DNA from: an uncultured Lachnospiraceae bacterium
Lineage (GTDB): Bacteria > Bacillota > Clostridia > Lachnospirales > Lachnospiraceae
Direction of reading: 5' to 3'
Assembly: GCA_902780405.1 (NCBI GenBank)
Contig: CACZFI010000002.1
Span: 1 to 47,809, forward strand
Length of the DNA stretch: 47,809 bases
Shown: positions 17,478-26,870 of the stretch, in pieces
Layout: every line of letters begins with the position of its first letter
How positions within the stretch are numbered: the first letter of the stretch is position 1
Notes under the pieces: generated by a model
Seen by the model: only the letters and a program-made list of their open reading frames with translations
Told to the model about the DNA's origin: nothing
Database searches by the model: none
Program-made: the position numbers and the translations under genes

Positions 17478-17503
17478 AGGAGGACGGCGAAGGCCGGTTT
17501 TTT
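17478..17503 (+). promoter_or_regulatory. Ribosome-binding site with intervening hairpin and T-run
   Basis: The strong AGGAGG (17478-17483) lies 20 nt from the ATG at 17504, too far for normal use. Between them CGGC-GAAG-GCCG (17485-17496) can fold into a 4-bp hairpin followed by six T (17498-17503). Folding removes 12 nt and brings the effective spacing to 8 nt. A weaker GAAGG (17489-17493) lies 10 nt from the ATG. The shape also resembles a weak terminator. Confidence 0.45.
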
Positions 17504-20500
17504 ATGAAACGATTAGGTATTGATATCGGATCCACAACTGTGAAGGTTGCTGTGATCGATGAAGAACACAAGATTCTGTTTTCCGAGTACAAGCGTCACT
17601 TTGCGAACATCAAAGAGACCTTAAAAGAACTTCTTACACACGCAGAAAGCGAGATTACGGACGTCACGGTGGCTCCCACCATCACGGGTTCCGGCGGTCT
17701 TGCGCTTGCCGAGGTTATCGGCGTACCCTTCGAGCAGGAAGTGGTCTGCGTATCGGATGCCTTAAAGGACTACGCACCCCAGACCAACGTAGCCATCGAG
17801 CTCGGCGGTGAGGATGCGAAGATCATCTACTTTTCCAACGTCATTGAACAACGTATGAATTCGGTCTGTGCCGGCGGTACGGGCTCCTTTATCGACCAGA
17901 TGGCAAGCCTTCTCAAAACGGATGCCGCAGGTCTTAACGAGTACGCCAAAACCTATGACACCATCTACCCGATTGCCGCACGCTGCGGCGTATTTGCCAA
18001 GACGGATATCCAGCCTCTGATCAACGAGGGTGCGACCAAGGAGAACCTTGCCGCATCCATCTTTCAGGCTGTTGTAAATCAGACCATCAGCGGTCTCGCC
18101 TGCGGTAAGCCCATCCGCGGCAATGTCGCATTCTTGGGCGGACCCTTACATTTCCTCGATCAGCTCCGTGAGTCCTTTATCAGAACCTTGGAGCTTAAGG
18201 ACGATGCCATCATCGCACCCGCACACTCTCATCTCTTTGCGGCTGTCGGTGCGGCGCTTGCCGCCAAGCCGGAGATCACATTTACCTTAAGTGAACTCTC
18301 TGCCAAGCTCACACCCGAGCTTCAGGTGGCTCACGCAGTCGACAGACTCGATCCCCTCTTTGCCGATCAGGCCGCATACGATGCATTTCTTGAGAAGCAG
18401 GCGAAGTATAAGATCACACGCCGTGACCTTTCTACCTACACAGGCAAATGTTTCCTCGGTGTGGACGCAGGTTCCACCACCACCAAGGTCGCTCTTGTGG
18501 GTGAGGACGGTTCCCTTTTATATGACTTTTATTCAAGCAACAACGGAAGTCCTTTAAAGACCACCCTTCGCGCCATGAAGGACATCTTCTCAAAGCTTCC
18601 CGCGGGCGCTACCATTGCCTCCGGCTGTTCCACCGGCTACGGCGAGGCTTTGATCAAGTCTGCCCTGATGCTTGACTATGGCGAGGTTGAAACCATCGCG
18701 CACTACACTGCCGCTGCCTTCTTTGAGCCCGATGTGGACTGTATTCTCGATATCGGCGGACAGGACATGAAGTGCATCAAGATCCGCAACAAGGTCGTTG
18801 ATAATGTCATGCTGAACGAAGCATGCTCGTCCGGCTGCGGTTCCTTCATCGAAACATTTGCAAAATCTTTAAATTACGAGATCGCGGACTTTGCGAAGAT
18901 CGCACTCTTTGCCAAGCAGCCCATCGACCTCGGCTCCCGCTGTACCGTATTCATGAATTCCAAAGTAAAGCAGGCGCAGAAGGAAGGTGCCGATGTATCG
19001 GACATCTCCGCAGGTCTTGCTTACTCCGTGATCAAGAACGCGCTGATCAAGGTGATCAAATTGACCGACCCGAAGCAGCTCGGCAAGAAGATTGTGGTAC
19101 AGGGCGGTACATTTTACAATGACGCAGTCCTGCGTGCCTTCGAGCTTGTCTCCGGACGCGAGGCCGTAAGACCCGATATCGCAGGTATCATGGGTGCCTT
19201 CGGCGCAGCGCTGATCGCACGTGAGAATTTTGAGGAGGGCTACACCTCCACCATGCTCTCCAAGGAGGATATGGAATCTCTCACCTACGAGACCACCATG
19301 GCAAGATGTCACGGCTGTACCAACGCCTGCCTTCTCACCATCAACAAGTTCTCCGGCGGCAGACGCTTTATCTCCGGAAACCGCTGTGAGAAGGGCCTCG
19401 GTCTTACCAAGAACAAAGACAATATCCCGAATCTTTTCGAGTACAAATTAAAGAAGATTTTTGATTATGAGCCCCTTTCCAAGGAGGCTGCGCTCCGCGG
19501 AGAGATCGGTGTACCCCGCGTACTCAATATGTACGAAAATTATCCATTCTGGTTTACATTCCTGACCAGACTCGGTTATCGTGTACTCCTCTCCCCCGCT
19601 TCCACCAGGGAGATCTACCAGCTCGGCATCGAATCCATCCCGAGCGATACGGAGTGCTACCCCGCCAAGATCAGCCACGGACACGTGATGTGGCTCTTAA
19701 AGCAGGGCATCAAGAACATCTTCTACCCCTGCATTCCCTACGAGGTCAATGAGACACCGGACGCGAACAACCACTACAACTGTCCCATCGTCACCTCTTA
19801 CGCCGAGAACATCAAGAACAATATGGAGGAAGTATCTGCGGATGACGTAACCTACATCCGTCCCTTCCTGGCCCTCGACAACAAGGAGGCCTTAAAAGAT
19901 CGTCTTCTCCGCGAGTTCAAACACTATACGGACGTCACGCCGGACGAGATCGATCAGGCTGTGGAAGCCGCTTATGCGGAAGCCGAGCGCGTGCGCGACG
20001 ACATCCGTAAGAAGGGTGAAGAAGTCATCAAGTATTGCGAAGACAACGACAAGCTCGGTATCGTCCTTGCAGGTCGTCCTTACCATTTGGATCCCGAGAT
20101 CAACCACGGTCTGCCGGAACTCATCAACTCCTTCGGCATTGCCGTATTAACCGAGGATTCCGTAGCGCATCTTGCCGATGTGGAGCGTCCTCTGATCGTA
20201 TCGGACCAGTGGATGTATCACTCCAGACTCTACAAGGCGGCGAACTATGTAAAGACCAGCAACTGCCTCGAGCTGATCCAGTTAAACTCCTTCGGCTGCG
20301 GTCTCGATGCCGTAACCACCGACTGTGTGAACGATATTCTGACAGGCTCGGGTAAGATCTACACCGTACTTAAAATCGATGAGGTAAGCAATCTCGGAGC
20401 AGCACGTATCCGTATCCGTTCGCTGATCTCCGCAGTCAAGGTAAGACGCAAGGCCTGCGTAAAACCGACGCCCGTATCCAGTGCCATCAACAGAGTGGAA

Positions 20501-21718
20501 TTCACCACGGATATGAAGGACTACACTCTGCTCTGTCCGCAGATGTCACCGATCCACTTCAACATCCTGCAGCCGGCCCTTTCGCACATGGGCTTGAAGA
20601 TCGTGATGCTGCCCGATGCGAACAAGGAAGTTGTGGATACCGGTGTGAAGTACGTGAACAACGACGCCTGCTATCCGTCCATGATCGTCGTCGGCCAGAT
20701 GATGCATGCCATCAAGTCCGGCAACTACGATGTGAACAAGCTTGCGGTCGTTATGACACAGACCGGCGGCGGCTGTCGTGCCACCAACTATGTCGGCTTC
20801 ATCCGACGCGCCCTTGCGAAGGCAGGCTATCCTCAGATTCCCGTGATCGCACTCTCCGTGCAGGGATTCGAGGCCAACTCCGGCTTCAAGCCGAACATAA
20901 AGACCATCAAGTGCGCAATGCAGGCACTCGCTTTGGGTGACCTCTTCATGCGCGTGGTATATAAAACACGTCCCTACGAGAAGGTTCCCGGTTCCGTGAA
21001 CAAGCTCCACAAGAAGTGGGAGCACGCTGCCATCCGCTGTATGGAGGCAGGCGGCCGCGGATTCTCCCATCTCGTCAACCGGATCGTTGAAGACTTCGAC
21101 AACATTCCTCTCCGCGAGGACGTTGTGAAGCCGAAGGTCGGCATCGTAGGCGAGATCCTAGTCAAGTTCCTTCCCTCCGCCAACAACCACTTAGTGGATC
21201 TGCTGGAATCGGAAGGCGCAGAGGCAGTGATGCCGGATCTGCTTGACTTCTTCATGTACAGCTTCTACAACAATACCTACAAGGCCGAGTTCCTCGGACG
21301 TCCGAAAAAGACAGCCAGAAATGCGAATCTTGCGATTGAAGCACTTGAACTGCTTCGTCGTCCCGTAACCAGGGCCTTAAAGAAGAGCAAGCGCTTCACT
21401 CCCCCCGTGCATATCAAGCACATTGCGGAGTACGCAAAGCCCATCGTATCCATCGGCAACCAGACCGGTGAGGGCTGGTTCTTAACGGGTGAGATGGTTG
21501 AGCTTATCAAGAGCGGCGCAGGCAATATCGTCTGCTGTCAGCCCTTCGCCTGTCTGCCGAATCACATCGTCGGCAAGGGTGTCATCAAGAGCCTCAGGAA
21601 CGCCTATCCCGATGCGAACATCGTTCCCATCGACTACGATCCTTCCGCTTCCGAGGTCAATCAGGTGAACCGTATCAAGCTGATGCTCGCGACGGCGAAG
21701 AAAAACCTTGAGAGCTAG
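17504..21718 (+). CDS. Duplicated 2-hydroxyacyl-CoA dehydratase activase-type protein
   Basis: A 1404-residue fusion. Residues 1-255 and 315-575 are two BcrAD/BadF/HgdC-type ASKHA ATPase modules, each with a phosphate loop ([26 protein letters not shown]), ELGGEDAK or DIGGQDMK, and a Cys pair 39 residues apart (C122/C161; C441/C480). This is the spacing of the cluster-ligating pair in the HgdC activator (C127/C166), where a homodimer holds one [4Fe-4S]. A Cys-rich stretch follows ([10 protein letters not shown]...RCEKG, about 602-628). The rest, to about 1390, is the DUF2229/HgdB-like part ([36 protein letters not shown]). Single dehydratase activators are about 260 residues; the long form is widespread in Firmicutes and its substrate is not established. 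No dehydratase genes are adjacent. It has its own promoter. Confidence 0.88.
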   Translation: MKRLGIDIGSTTVKVAVIDEEHKILFSEYKRHFANIKETLKELLTHAESEITDVTVAPTITGSGGLALAEVIGVPFEQEVVCVSDALKDYAPQTNVAIELGGEDAKIIYFSNVIEQRMNSVCAGGTGSFIDQMASLLKTDAAGLNEYAKTYDTIYPIAARCGVFAKTDIQPLINEGATKENLAASIFQAVVNQTISGLACGKPIRGNVAFLGGPLHFLDQLRESFIRTLELKDDAIIAPAHSHLFAAVGAALAAKPEITFTLSELSAKLTPELQVAHAVDRLDPLFADQAAYDAFLEKQAKYKITRRDLSTYTGKCFLGVDAGSTTTKVALVGEDGSLLYDFYSSNNGSPLKTTLRAMKDIFSKLPAGATIASGCSTGYGEALIKSALMLDYGEVETIAHYTAAAFFEPDVDCILDIGGQDMKCIKIRNKVVDNVMLNEACSSGCGSFIETFAKSLNYEIADFAKIALFAKQPIDLGSRCTVFMNSKVKQAQKEGADVSDISAGLAYSVIKNALIKVIKLTDPKQLGKKIVVQGGTFYNDAVLRAFELVSGREAVRPDIAGIMGAFGAALIARENFEEGYTSTMLSKEDMESLTYETTMARCHGCTNACLLTINKFSGGRRFISGNRCEKGLGLTKNKDNIPNLFEYKLKKIFDYEPLSKEAALRGEIGVPRVLNMYENYPFWFTFLTRLGYRVLLSPASTREIYQLGIESIPSDTECYPAKISHGHVMWLLKQGIKNIFYPCIPYEVNETPDANNHYNCPIVTSYAENIKNNMEEVSADDVTYIRPFLALDNKEALKDRLLREFKHYTDVTPDEIDQAVEAAYAEAERVRDDIRKKGEEVIKYCEDNDKLGIVLAGRPYHLDPEINHGLPELINSFGIAVLTEDSVAHLADVERPLIVSDQWMYHSRLYKAANYVKTSNCLELIQLNSFGCGLDAVTTDCVNDILTGSGKIYTVLKIDEVSNLGAARIRIRSLISAVKVRRKACVKPTPVSSAINRVEFTTDMKDYTLLCPQMSPIHFNILQPALSHMGLKIVMLPDANKEVVDTGVKYVNNDACYPSMIVVGQMMHAIKSGNYDVNKLAVVMTQTGGGCRATNYVGFIRRALAKAGYPQIPVIALSVQGFEANSGFKPNIKTIKCAMQALALGDLFMRVVYKTRPYEKVPGSVNKLHKKWEHAAIRCMEAGGRGFSHLVNRIVEDFDNIPLREDVVKPKVGIVGEILVKFLPSANNHLVDLLESEGAEAVMPDLLDFFMYSFYNNTYKAEFLGRPKKTARNANLAIEALELLRRPVTRALKKSKRFTPPVHIKHIAEYAKPIVSIGNQTGEGWFLTGEMVELIKSGAGNIVCCQPFACLPNHIVGKGVIKSLRNAYPDANIVPIDYDPSASEVNQVNRIKLMLATAKKNLES

Positions 21719-21726
21719 GATGTCCC

Positions 21727-21754
21727 TTGACTATTTGGGGATATCTGCTACAAT
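21727..21754 (+). promoter_or_regulatory. Promoter of the aminotransferase/ATP-grasp pair
   Basis: TTGACT (21727-21732), a 16-nt spacer and TACAAT (21749-21754), starting only 8 nt after the activase stop codon. No terminator is visible between them, so read-through from the activase is also possible. Confidence 0.65.
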
Positions 21755-21805
21755 TATCCTTTGGTAATATCGTGATTTCATATTATAAAGAAAGGTCATG
21801 AGAAA

Positions 21806-23062
21806 ATGAACAATCAATCCTTTGAGCAGTACGAATCAGCGGTTCGCTCCTATTGCCGCAAATTTCCCACGGTTTTTAAGAAAGCGAAGGGTGCGATCTT
21901 AACCGACGAGGAAGGTCAGGAATACATTGACTTCTTCTGCGGCGCCGGTGCCTTAAATTACGGACACAATCCGGACTATATCAAGCAGAAGCTGATCGAC
22001 TACATCGAAGGCGACGGTGTGATGCATGCGTTAGACATGTACACCTCCGCCAAGCGTGATTTAATTGATACACTCGAGAACAAGATCCTTGCTCCCCGCG
22101 GACTTGATTACAAGATCATGTTCCCCGGCCCCACCGGTACCAACGCTGTCGAGGCAGCTTTAAAGCTGGCGCGCAAGGTGAAAAAGAGAAACAACATCGT
22201 TGCACTCATGGGTGCATTTCACGGTATGACACTCGGTGCTCTTGCACTTACCTGCGACACAGCTTCAAGAGCCGGCGCAGGCGTTGCTTTGACCGATGTC
22301 ATCCACATCCCCGCTCCCTATATGTTCCCGGAGCTTGATACCATCGAGTATCTCGAGACATTGCTCACCGATGACCACTCGGGCGTTGAACTTCCCGCTG
22401 CTGTCATCCTTGAGACCACTCAGGCAGAAGGCGGTATCTACGTCTTCTCAGAGGATTACTTAAAGCGTATGCGTGCCCTCTGCGACAAGTACGACATGCT
22501 TCTGATCATCGACGACATCCAGATCGGATGCGGACGTACCGGCACCTTCTTCTCCTTTGAGAGAGCCGGCATCGAGCCCGACATCTTTGTCGTATCAAAG
22601 TCCATCGGTGGATACGGTATGCCGCTTGCACTGACGCTCTTCAAACCCGAGCTTGATATCTGGAGCCCCGGCGAGCACAACGGCACCTTCCGCGGCAACC
22701 AGCTGTCCTTCGTCGCAGCCACCGCTGCACTCGACATGATGACGGAACAGCAGCTTGCGGAAAAAGCCAAGAACGAGGGCGAGATCATCCGTGAGTTCCT
22801 CACAAACGAAATCGCTTCCATGCATCCCGACATCGAAGTAAGAGGTATCGGCTTCATCTGGGGTATCGATCTCTCCAAGCTGCCCGGCGACCCGACTTCC
22901 GCGCTGATCACCGAGTGCTTCAAGCGAGGACTTATCGCAGAGTCTGCCGGAAGAAAGAACGCAGTCTTAAAGATCATGCCGCCGCTTACCATCGACAAAG
23001 ACACCCTTATGAAGGGACTTCATATCATCAAGGAGGCTTTGGGCGCAGTTCTTACAGCCTAA
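21806..23062 (+). CDS. Class III PLP aminotransferase, EctB-like
   Basis: A 418-residue class III aminotransferase closest by eye to EctB-type diaminobutyrate--2-oxoglutarate transaminase. Landmarks are FFCGAGALNYGHN near the N-terminus, PGPTGTNAVEAALKLARK (phosphate-binding), GAFHGMT, DDIQIGCGRTGTFFSFE (PLP-ring Asp at about 236) and SKSIGGYGMPLAL with the Schiff-base Lys at about 265. AAAGG lies 10 nt before the ATG. The next gene begins 6 nt after its stop, so the two are an operon. The other ectoine genes (ectA, ectC) are absent, so ectoine synthesis is not supported. The reaction probably moves an amino group to or from an omega-amino compound. Family sure, substrate not. Confidence 0.85.
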   Translation: MNNQSFEQYESAVRSYCRKFPTVFKKAKGAILTDEEGQEYIDFFCGAGALNYGHNPDYIKQKLIDYIEGDGVMHALDMYTSAKRDLIDTLENKILAPRGLDYKIMFPGPTGTNAVEAALKLARKVKKRNNIVALMGAFHGMTLGALALTCDTASRAGAGVALTDVIHIPAPYMFPELDTIEYLETLLTDDHSGVELPAAVILETTQAEGGIYVFSEDYLKRMRALCDKYDMLLIIDDIQIGCGRTGTFFSFERAGIEPDIFVVSKSIGGYGMPLALTLFKPELDIWSPGEHNGTFRGNQLSFVAATAALDMMTEQQLAEKAKNEGEIIREFLTNEIASMHPDIEVRGIGFIWGIDLSKLPGDPTSALITECFKRGLIAESAGRKNAVLKIMPPLTIDKDTLMKGLHIIKEALGAVLTA

Positions 23063-23068
23063 TACACT

Positions 23069-24088
23069 ATGAGAAAGATCAAACATTTTTTTAAACTCAT
23101 CTTCGGTTCCAGCTTCAAACGCATGGGCGGATGTATCAACCAGGTTCACGAAAAGTGCGGCAAGAACAAGATAGCCACCTTCTTTGATATGCTTGTATGC
23201 TTCGTCTGCTACGGCGCAGGCTTTCACGACTATGTGATCTTCGCCTTCTACGATATGAACCGCAAGCAGCGAAACACCTACATGACACGTCTTCGCAACA
23301 AGCGTCTGATCGAGATGATGAACGACCCGAACTACTCTCACATCATCGACAGAAAAGACGAATTCAATACGCGTTTTGCCAAGTACCTCGGACGTAAATT
23401 CATGGTCGTTGCGGATATGACCGAAGAGAAATTCGAGAACTTCATGCAGGACAAGGAGATCATCTTCGCCAAGCCGAGCATCGGTGAAAGCGGCAAGGGT
23501 ATCGAGCGACTGAAGAAAGAAGATTTTGCGGATCTTAAGGCAATGTACGACTACATCAAGGATCCCGCACACAATTTCGGCGTGATCGAGCAGCTCTTGA
23601 TACAGCATCACGACCTGAACGTCCTCTACCCGCTTGCGATCAACTCCTACCGTATCGTAACCATCGTGACGGACGGTGTTGCACACTGCGTCTATGCGGT
23701 ATCAAAAGCCGGTAACGAAGGCAAATTCGTCGACAACATGGAGAACAGCGGTATCTGCTGTCCCATCGATCAAAAGACTTCAACCATTGCAGGTTGTGCA
23801 CACACTTCTGCTTTGATCAACTATGATGTTCATCCCTACACCGGCGTAAAGCTGGTAGGATTCAAGCTTCCCTACGTGAAGGAAGCCATCGAACTTGTCA
23901 AGAAGGCTGCACTTGAGATCCCCGAGATCAAGTATCTCGGCTGGGATGTGGCTATCACGGAGGACGGTCCCGCCATCATCGAGGCGAATGACTACCCCGG
24001 ATATGATTTCTGGCAGCTGCCGGAGCATACACCCGACAAGATCGGACTGTATCCGTACTACAAGAAGATGGTGAAGGGTTACAAATAG
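23069..24088 (+). CDS. ATP-grasp enzyme, sugar-transfer-associated type
   Basis: A 339-residue protein of the sugar-transfer-associated ATP-grasp family. Visible elements are a helical N-terminus with KRMGGCINQVHEKCGKNK, the ATP-grasp Lys and Gly-rich loop IIFAKPSIGESGKGIE (about residues 131-146), the adenine-side hinge VIEQLLIQHHDLNVLYP, NSYRIVTIVTDG, and the metal-binding end EDGPAIIEANDYPGYD (about 295-311). ATP-grasp enzymes of this kind join a carboxylate to an amine or other nucleophile through an acyl phosphate. Members are known near polysaccharide and lipid-sugar genes. It is co-transcribed with the EctB-like aminotransferase, so a product bearing the new amino group may be the nucleophile; this is inference. 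Confidence 0.82.
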   Translation: MRKIKHFFKLIFGSSFKRMGGCINQVHEKCGKNKIATFFDMLVCFVCYGAGFHDYVIFAFYDMNRKQRNTYMTRLRNKRLIEMMNDPNYSHIIDRKDEFNTRFAKYLGRKFMVVADMTEEKFENFMQDKEIIFAKPSIGESGKGIERLKKEDFADLKAMYDYIKDPAHNFGVIEQLLIQHHDLNVLYPLAINSYRIVTIVTDGVAHCVYAVSKAGNEGKFVDNMENSGICCPIDQKTSTIAGCAHTSALINYDVHPYTGVKLVGFKLPYVKEAIELVKKAALEIPEIKYLGWDVAITEDGPAIIEANDYPGYDFWQLPEHTPDKIGLYPYYKKMVKGYK

Positions 24089-24094
24089 AACGAA

Positions 24095-24144
24095 AAAAAG
24101 AATCGGTGCCTGACTCCTTTAGGTGTCTGGCTCCGATTCTTTTT
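24095..24144. terminator. Terminator with a REP-like repeat as its loop
   Basis: A 12-bp perfect stem (AAAAAGAATCGG, 24095-24106, with 24133-24144) ends in a T-run. Its apical part is the 30-bp dispersed repeat at 24105-24134, which itself can pair imperfectly. A and T runs on both sides suit both convergent genes. Confidence 0.8.
24105..24134 (+). repeat. Dispersed 30-bp REP-like repeat, copy A
   Basis: Two similar 13-mers, GGTGCCTGACTCC and GGTGTCTGGCTCC, separated by TTTA (direct repeats, 11 of 13 the same). The second is also nearly the complement of the first (10 of 13), so the unit can fold. Copy B at 30255-30284 is in opposite orientation and identical at 28 of 30 bases. This looks like the extragenic palindromes mobilised by IS200-like RAYT transposases. 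Confidence 0.8.
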
Positions 24145-24156
24145 GTTTACCGTCAC

Positions 24157-24226
24157 ACGGACGCTCCCGGGATAATCACCGCACGCGAACCATTTCGCGT
24201 GCTATAGATTTCCCTCGCGCGTCCGT
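24157..24226. other. Structured gene-free stretch between convergent genes
   Basis: An outer 8-bp stem ACGGACGC/GCGTCCGT (24157-24164 with 24219-24226) encloses a 9-bp hairpin GCACGCGAA/TTCGCGTGC (24181-24189 with 24194-24202). There is no open reading frame of note and no T-run. It could be the 3' part of a transcript, a small RNA or another palindromic repeat. Confidence 0.45.
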
Positions 24227-24234
24227 TATTCACT

Positions 24235-24735
24235 TTAACGAATATAGATTCCGGCAAGTTTACCATTCGAATCGTACGTCAATCGATACGTTACATTTAC
24301 GTTCTCATATGTAACCACGACTTCACCGACCTTATAGGTGTTTCCGGATTCAGTGGCGGTTCCGATGTTGAAGGTTCCGTACGAGGTTCGTTTGCCCCAC
24401 TCCTTGCCGAACTGTTCTTTGGCGGGGGCGAGGTTATCGTGATTTAAGAACGGGATCAGGTCTTCGGTTGCGCTCTTTTTTAACCCTTCGTAGTCGTCCT
24501 TCTCGAAAAGTTCGATGGTTTCCTTCATCCACTCCTCTTCTGTCGCCTGCGCAGTTTGCTCGGCCTGTGCTTCCTTCTCCAATTTATCGATCTTCGGAAG
24601 AAGCAGGAAGACGATAACAAGGACAAGCGCAACCAGGATAACTGCTGAAGCTGCGAAGAAGATAATCTGCTTCTTCAGTTTCCGCATGTAATCATCTTTG
24701 TCGATTCGGTTAGTCACTTTATCCCCAAGTTTCAT
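24235..24735 (-). CDS. Small membrane-anchored protein with extracytoplasmic domain
   Basis: A 166-residue protein. The N-terminal about 20 residues are charged and cytoplasmic, then comes one membrane span (IIFFAASAVILVALVLVIVFLLL, about residues 23-45), a helical segment with Glu/Ala/Gln (KLEKEAQAEQTAQATEEEW), and an outer domain with WMKETIELFEKDDYEGLKKSATEDL followed by a beta-rich end (GNTYKVGEVVVTYENVNVTYRLTYD). This layout recalls the DUF3887/DUF4878 group of NTF2-like outer domains. The start is ATG at 24733-24735 with AAGAGG 7 nt upstream. It is expressed on its own or by read-through from the SDR gene. Function unknown. Confidence 0.72.
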   Translation of the reverse strand: MKLGDKVTNRIDKDDYMRKLKKQIIFFAASAVILVALVLVIVFLLLPKIDKLEKEAQAEQTAQATEEEWMKETIELFEKDDYEGLKKSATEDLIPFLNHDNLAPAKEQFGKEWGKRTSYGTFNIGTATESGNTYKVGEVVVTYENVNVTYRLTYDSNGKLAGIYIR

Positions 24736-24760
24736 AGTATTACCTCTTATGATGAACAAA

Positions 24761-24787
24761 CAGCCGACTGCGACTTGCAGCCGGCTG
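24761..24787 (-). terminator. Terminator after the SDR gene
   Basis: Stem CAGCCG-A-CTGC ... GCAG-C-CGGCTG (24761-24787) with a 5-nt loop and one internal mismatch. On the minus strand it is followed by TTTGTTC, a moderate T-run. Confidence 0.6.
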
Positions 24788-24803
24788 CTTTACATTTGAT
24801 TGA

Positions 24804-25577
24804 TTACATTGCTGTGTATCCGCCGTCTACCGGAAGGATCACACCTGTTACATAGGTGGAAGCCGGTGAAGCGAGGAACAGTGTGGTTGTATCAAGTTCG
24901 CCCTCATTACCGTATCTCTCAAGCGGGATGAATGCCTTGGCATTGGCCTGGAAGAAATCGGAATCCAGAGTTTCCTTTGTGAGCGGTGTGTAGAAATAAC
25001 CGGGGCAGATGGAATTTACCGTGATGCCGTACTTGCCCCACTCACTTGCAAGACCTCTGGTCAGATTCACAAGTCCGCCCTTGGCTGCGTGGTAAGGAGA
25101 ACAAGGTGCTACCTTATTGCCGACAAGACCGTACATGGATGAGATGTTGATGATACGTCCGTACTTTGCGGGGATCATGGCAACCTTCGCGATCTTTCTT
25201 GCCATACGGAAGGAACCGAACAGATCGATCTGGAACTCATTCTCAAACTGCTCATCCGTGATATCCTCAGCCGGTGCAACAGCGCCCGTACCTGCGTTGT
25301 TCACGAGGATATCGATTCTGCCGAACTTCTCCATGATCTGATCTACGGCAGCGTCAACATTCGCAGTATCTGTAATATCGCAACGGATACCGACAGCGTC
25401 GACACCGAATTCCTTGGTGATCTCCGCTGCTACCTCGTCGATCAGATTCTGACGACGTGCCACACAGACAATCTTCGCACCCTGGCTGGCTAAAGCCTTC
25501 GCCATCTGAACACCGAGTCCGGTGGAAGCACCCGTAACAACCGCAACCTGTCCTGTCAAATCAAAGTAATTCTTCAT
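24804..25577 (-). CDS. Short-chain dehydrogenase/reductase (SDR)
   Basis: A 257-residue classical SDR oxidoreductase. The NAD(P)-binding motif is TGASTGLG (about residues 15-22), followed by CVARRQ at the second strand end, CDITD, LVNNAG (about 90-95), the catalytic Ser in NISSMYG, the YHAAK catalytic Tyr-Lys (about 163-167) and PGYFYTPLT near the active-site end. The C-terminal LPVDGGYTAM is typical of the gluconate 5-dehydrogenase / 3-oxoacyl reductase-like group. An Arg pair after the second strand (VARR) hints at NADP, though this cannot be settled by eye. It starts at ATG 25575-25577. The substrate is unknown and the neighbours give no pathway. Confidence 0.88.
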   Translation of the reverse strand: MKNYFDLTGQVAVVTGASTGLGVQMAKALASQGAKIVCVARRQNLIDEVAAEITKEFGVDAVGIRCDITDTANVDAAVDQIMEKFGRIDILVNNAGTGAVAPAEDITDEQFENEFQIDLFGSFRMARKIAKVAMIPAKYGRIINISSMYGLVGNKVAPCSPYHAAKGGLVNLTRGLASEWGKYGITVNSICPGYFYTPLTKETLDSDFFQANAKAFIPLERYGNEGELDTTTLFLASPASTYVTGVILPVDGGYTAM

Positions 25578-25626
25578 GCAAATATATACTCCCTTCGTGT
25601 AAGTGAAATTTGTTGTAGATGGTCGT

Positions 25627-25635
25627 ATTATAACA
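25627..25635 (-). promoter_or_regulatory. Extended -10 promoter of the SDR gene
   Basis: Minus strand TG-T-TATAAT (25627-25635), a perfect extended -10; no convincing -35. Leader of about 45 nt. Confidence 0.55.
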
Positions 25636-25789
25636 GATAGCGCTTTGGAATACCATAGACGAAATTGCTCTCTTGTAGCAACTTCTTGGCTTTTTGGCTT
25701 TCTTGAGAAATCTTCTCACTCGCGCCTTGACGGCAGCTTGTCGGTGCATCTAAGTACAACCATATGGATAAGAGATGAATTACAAGTTC

Positions 25790-25817
25790 TTGACAGAAGT
25801 GTTCATCGTGCTATACT
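25790..25817 (+). promoter_or_regulatory. Promoter of ddh
   Basis: A consensus TTGACA (25790-25795), a 16-nt spacer and TATACT (25812-25817). Predicted start near 25824, leader about 45 nt. Confidence 0.8.
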
Positions 25818-25867
25818 TGAAAAGGTGCGTGAATCGCGCAATTTTACTTTACAAAAGGAGAACCAAC

Positions 25868-26848
25868 ATGAGCATGAGAATCGGTATTTTAGGATATGGA
25901 AATCTTGGCCGCGGCGTTGAGGCTGCCATCAAGGTGAACCCTGACATGGAGCTTGTGGGCGTATTTACCAGAAGAGATCCCGCAACCGTAACCATCAACA
26001 CACCCGGCGCCAAAACTTATCATACAGATGCACTTGCAGATATGACCGGCGACATCGACGTCCTGATCATCTGCGGCGGAAGTGCTACGGATCTTCCCGA
26101 GATGACACCGAAGTATGCAGCTTTATACAATGTCATTGACAGTTTCGATACACACGCAAAAATTCCCGAGCATTTTGAGAATGTAGACAAGGCTGCAAAG
26201 GCAGCGAAGAAAACCGCTATCATCTCCTGCGGTTGGGATCCCGGTATGTTTTCTTTAAACCGTGTACTCTCCCAGTCCATCCTTCCGAACGGACAGTCCT
26301 ACACCTTCTGGGGCAAGGGCGTGAGCCAGGGTCATTCCGATGCGATCCGTCGTATCGAAGGTGTTCTGGATGCAAGACAGTACACCGTACCCGTTCCCGC
26401 AGCACTTGAAGCTGTAAGAAGCGGCAAGAATCCCGAGCTTTCCACCAGAGAGAAACACACACGTCTGTGCTATGTAGTTGCTGCTGAAGGCGCTGATCTT
26501 GCGAAGATTGAGAACGAGATCAAGACCATGCCGAACTACTTCTCAGATTATGACACCACCGTTAACTTCATCTCCCAGGAGGAGCTTAATCGTGACCACG
26601 CAGGTCTTCCTCACGGAGGAAAGGTCATCACCACCGGCGAGACTTCCGACGGTGTAAAGCACGTGGTTGAATACAGCTTAGACCTCGATTCCAATCCGGA
26701 ATTCACAGGCGCAGTGCTTGCCGCATACGCAAGAGCATGCTTCCGCATGAACCAGGAAGAGAACTTCGGTTGCAAGACCGTACTCGATGTTGCACCCACC
26801 TACATCTCATCCTTAAGCGATGCAGAGCTTCGCGCACACTGCCTGTAA
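25868..26848 (+). CDS. ddh: meso-Diaminopimelate dehydrogenase
   Basis: A 326-residue NADPH-dependent enzyme that makes meso-diaminopimelate from tetrahydrodipicolinate in one step, for lysine and peptidoglycan. The Rossmann loop is GILGYGNLGRGVEAA at the N-terminus, followed by FTRRDP (phosphate-binding Arg residues), ICGGSATDLPE, DSFDTHA, SCGWDPGMFS (about residues 117-126) and FWGKGVSQGHSDAIRRI. These are strong Ddh signatures and the length matches Corynebacterium Ddh (about 320). The ATG at 25868 has AAAGGAG 7 nt upstream; longer readings start in the promoter. It is monocistronic, with a promoter and a terminator. Confidence 0.96.
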   Translation: MSMRIGILGYGNLGRGVEAAIKVNPDMELVGVFTRRDPATVTINTPGAKTYHTDALADMTGDIDVLIICGGSATDLPEMTPKYAALYNVIDSFDTHAKIPEHFENVDKAAKAAKKTAIISCGWDPGMFSLNRVLSQSILPNGQSYTFWGKGVSQGHSDAIRRIEGVLDARQYTVPVPAALEAVRSGKNPELSTREKHTRLCYVVAAEGADLAKIENEIKTMPNYFSDYDTTVNFISQEELNRDHAGLPHGGKVITTGETSDGVKHVVEYSLDLDSNPEFTGAVLAAYARACFRMNQEENFGCKTVLDVAPTYISSLSDAELRAHCL

Positions 26849-26870
26849 ACATCTACATCTTTACAGCCAC

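Noticed and set aside
21806..24088. An ectoine biosynthesis cluster
   Set aside because: Only the EctB-like transaminase is present; there is no EctA acetyltransferase or EctC synthase, and the partner is an ATP-grasp protein.
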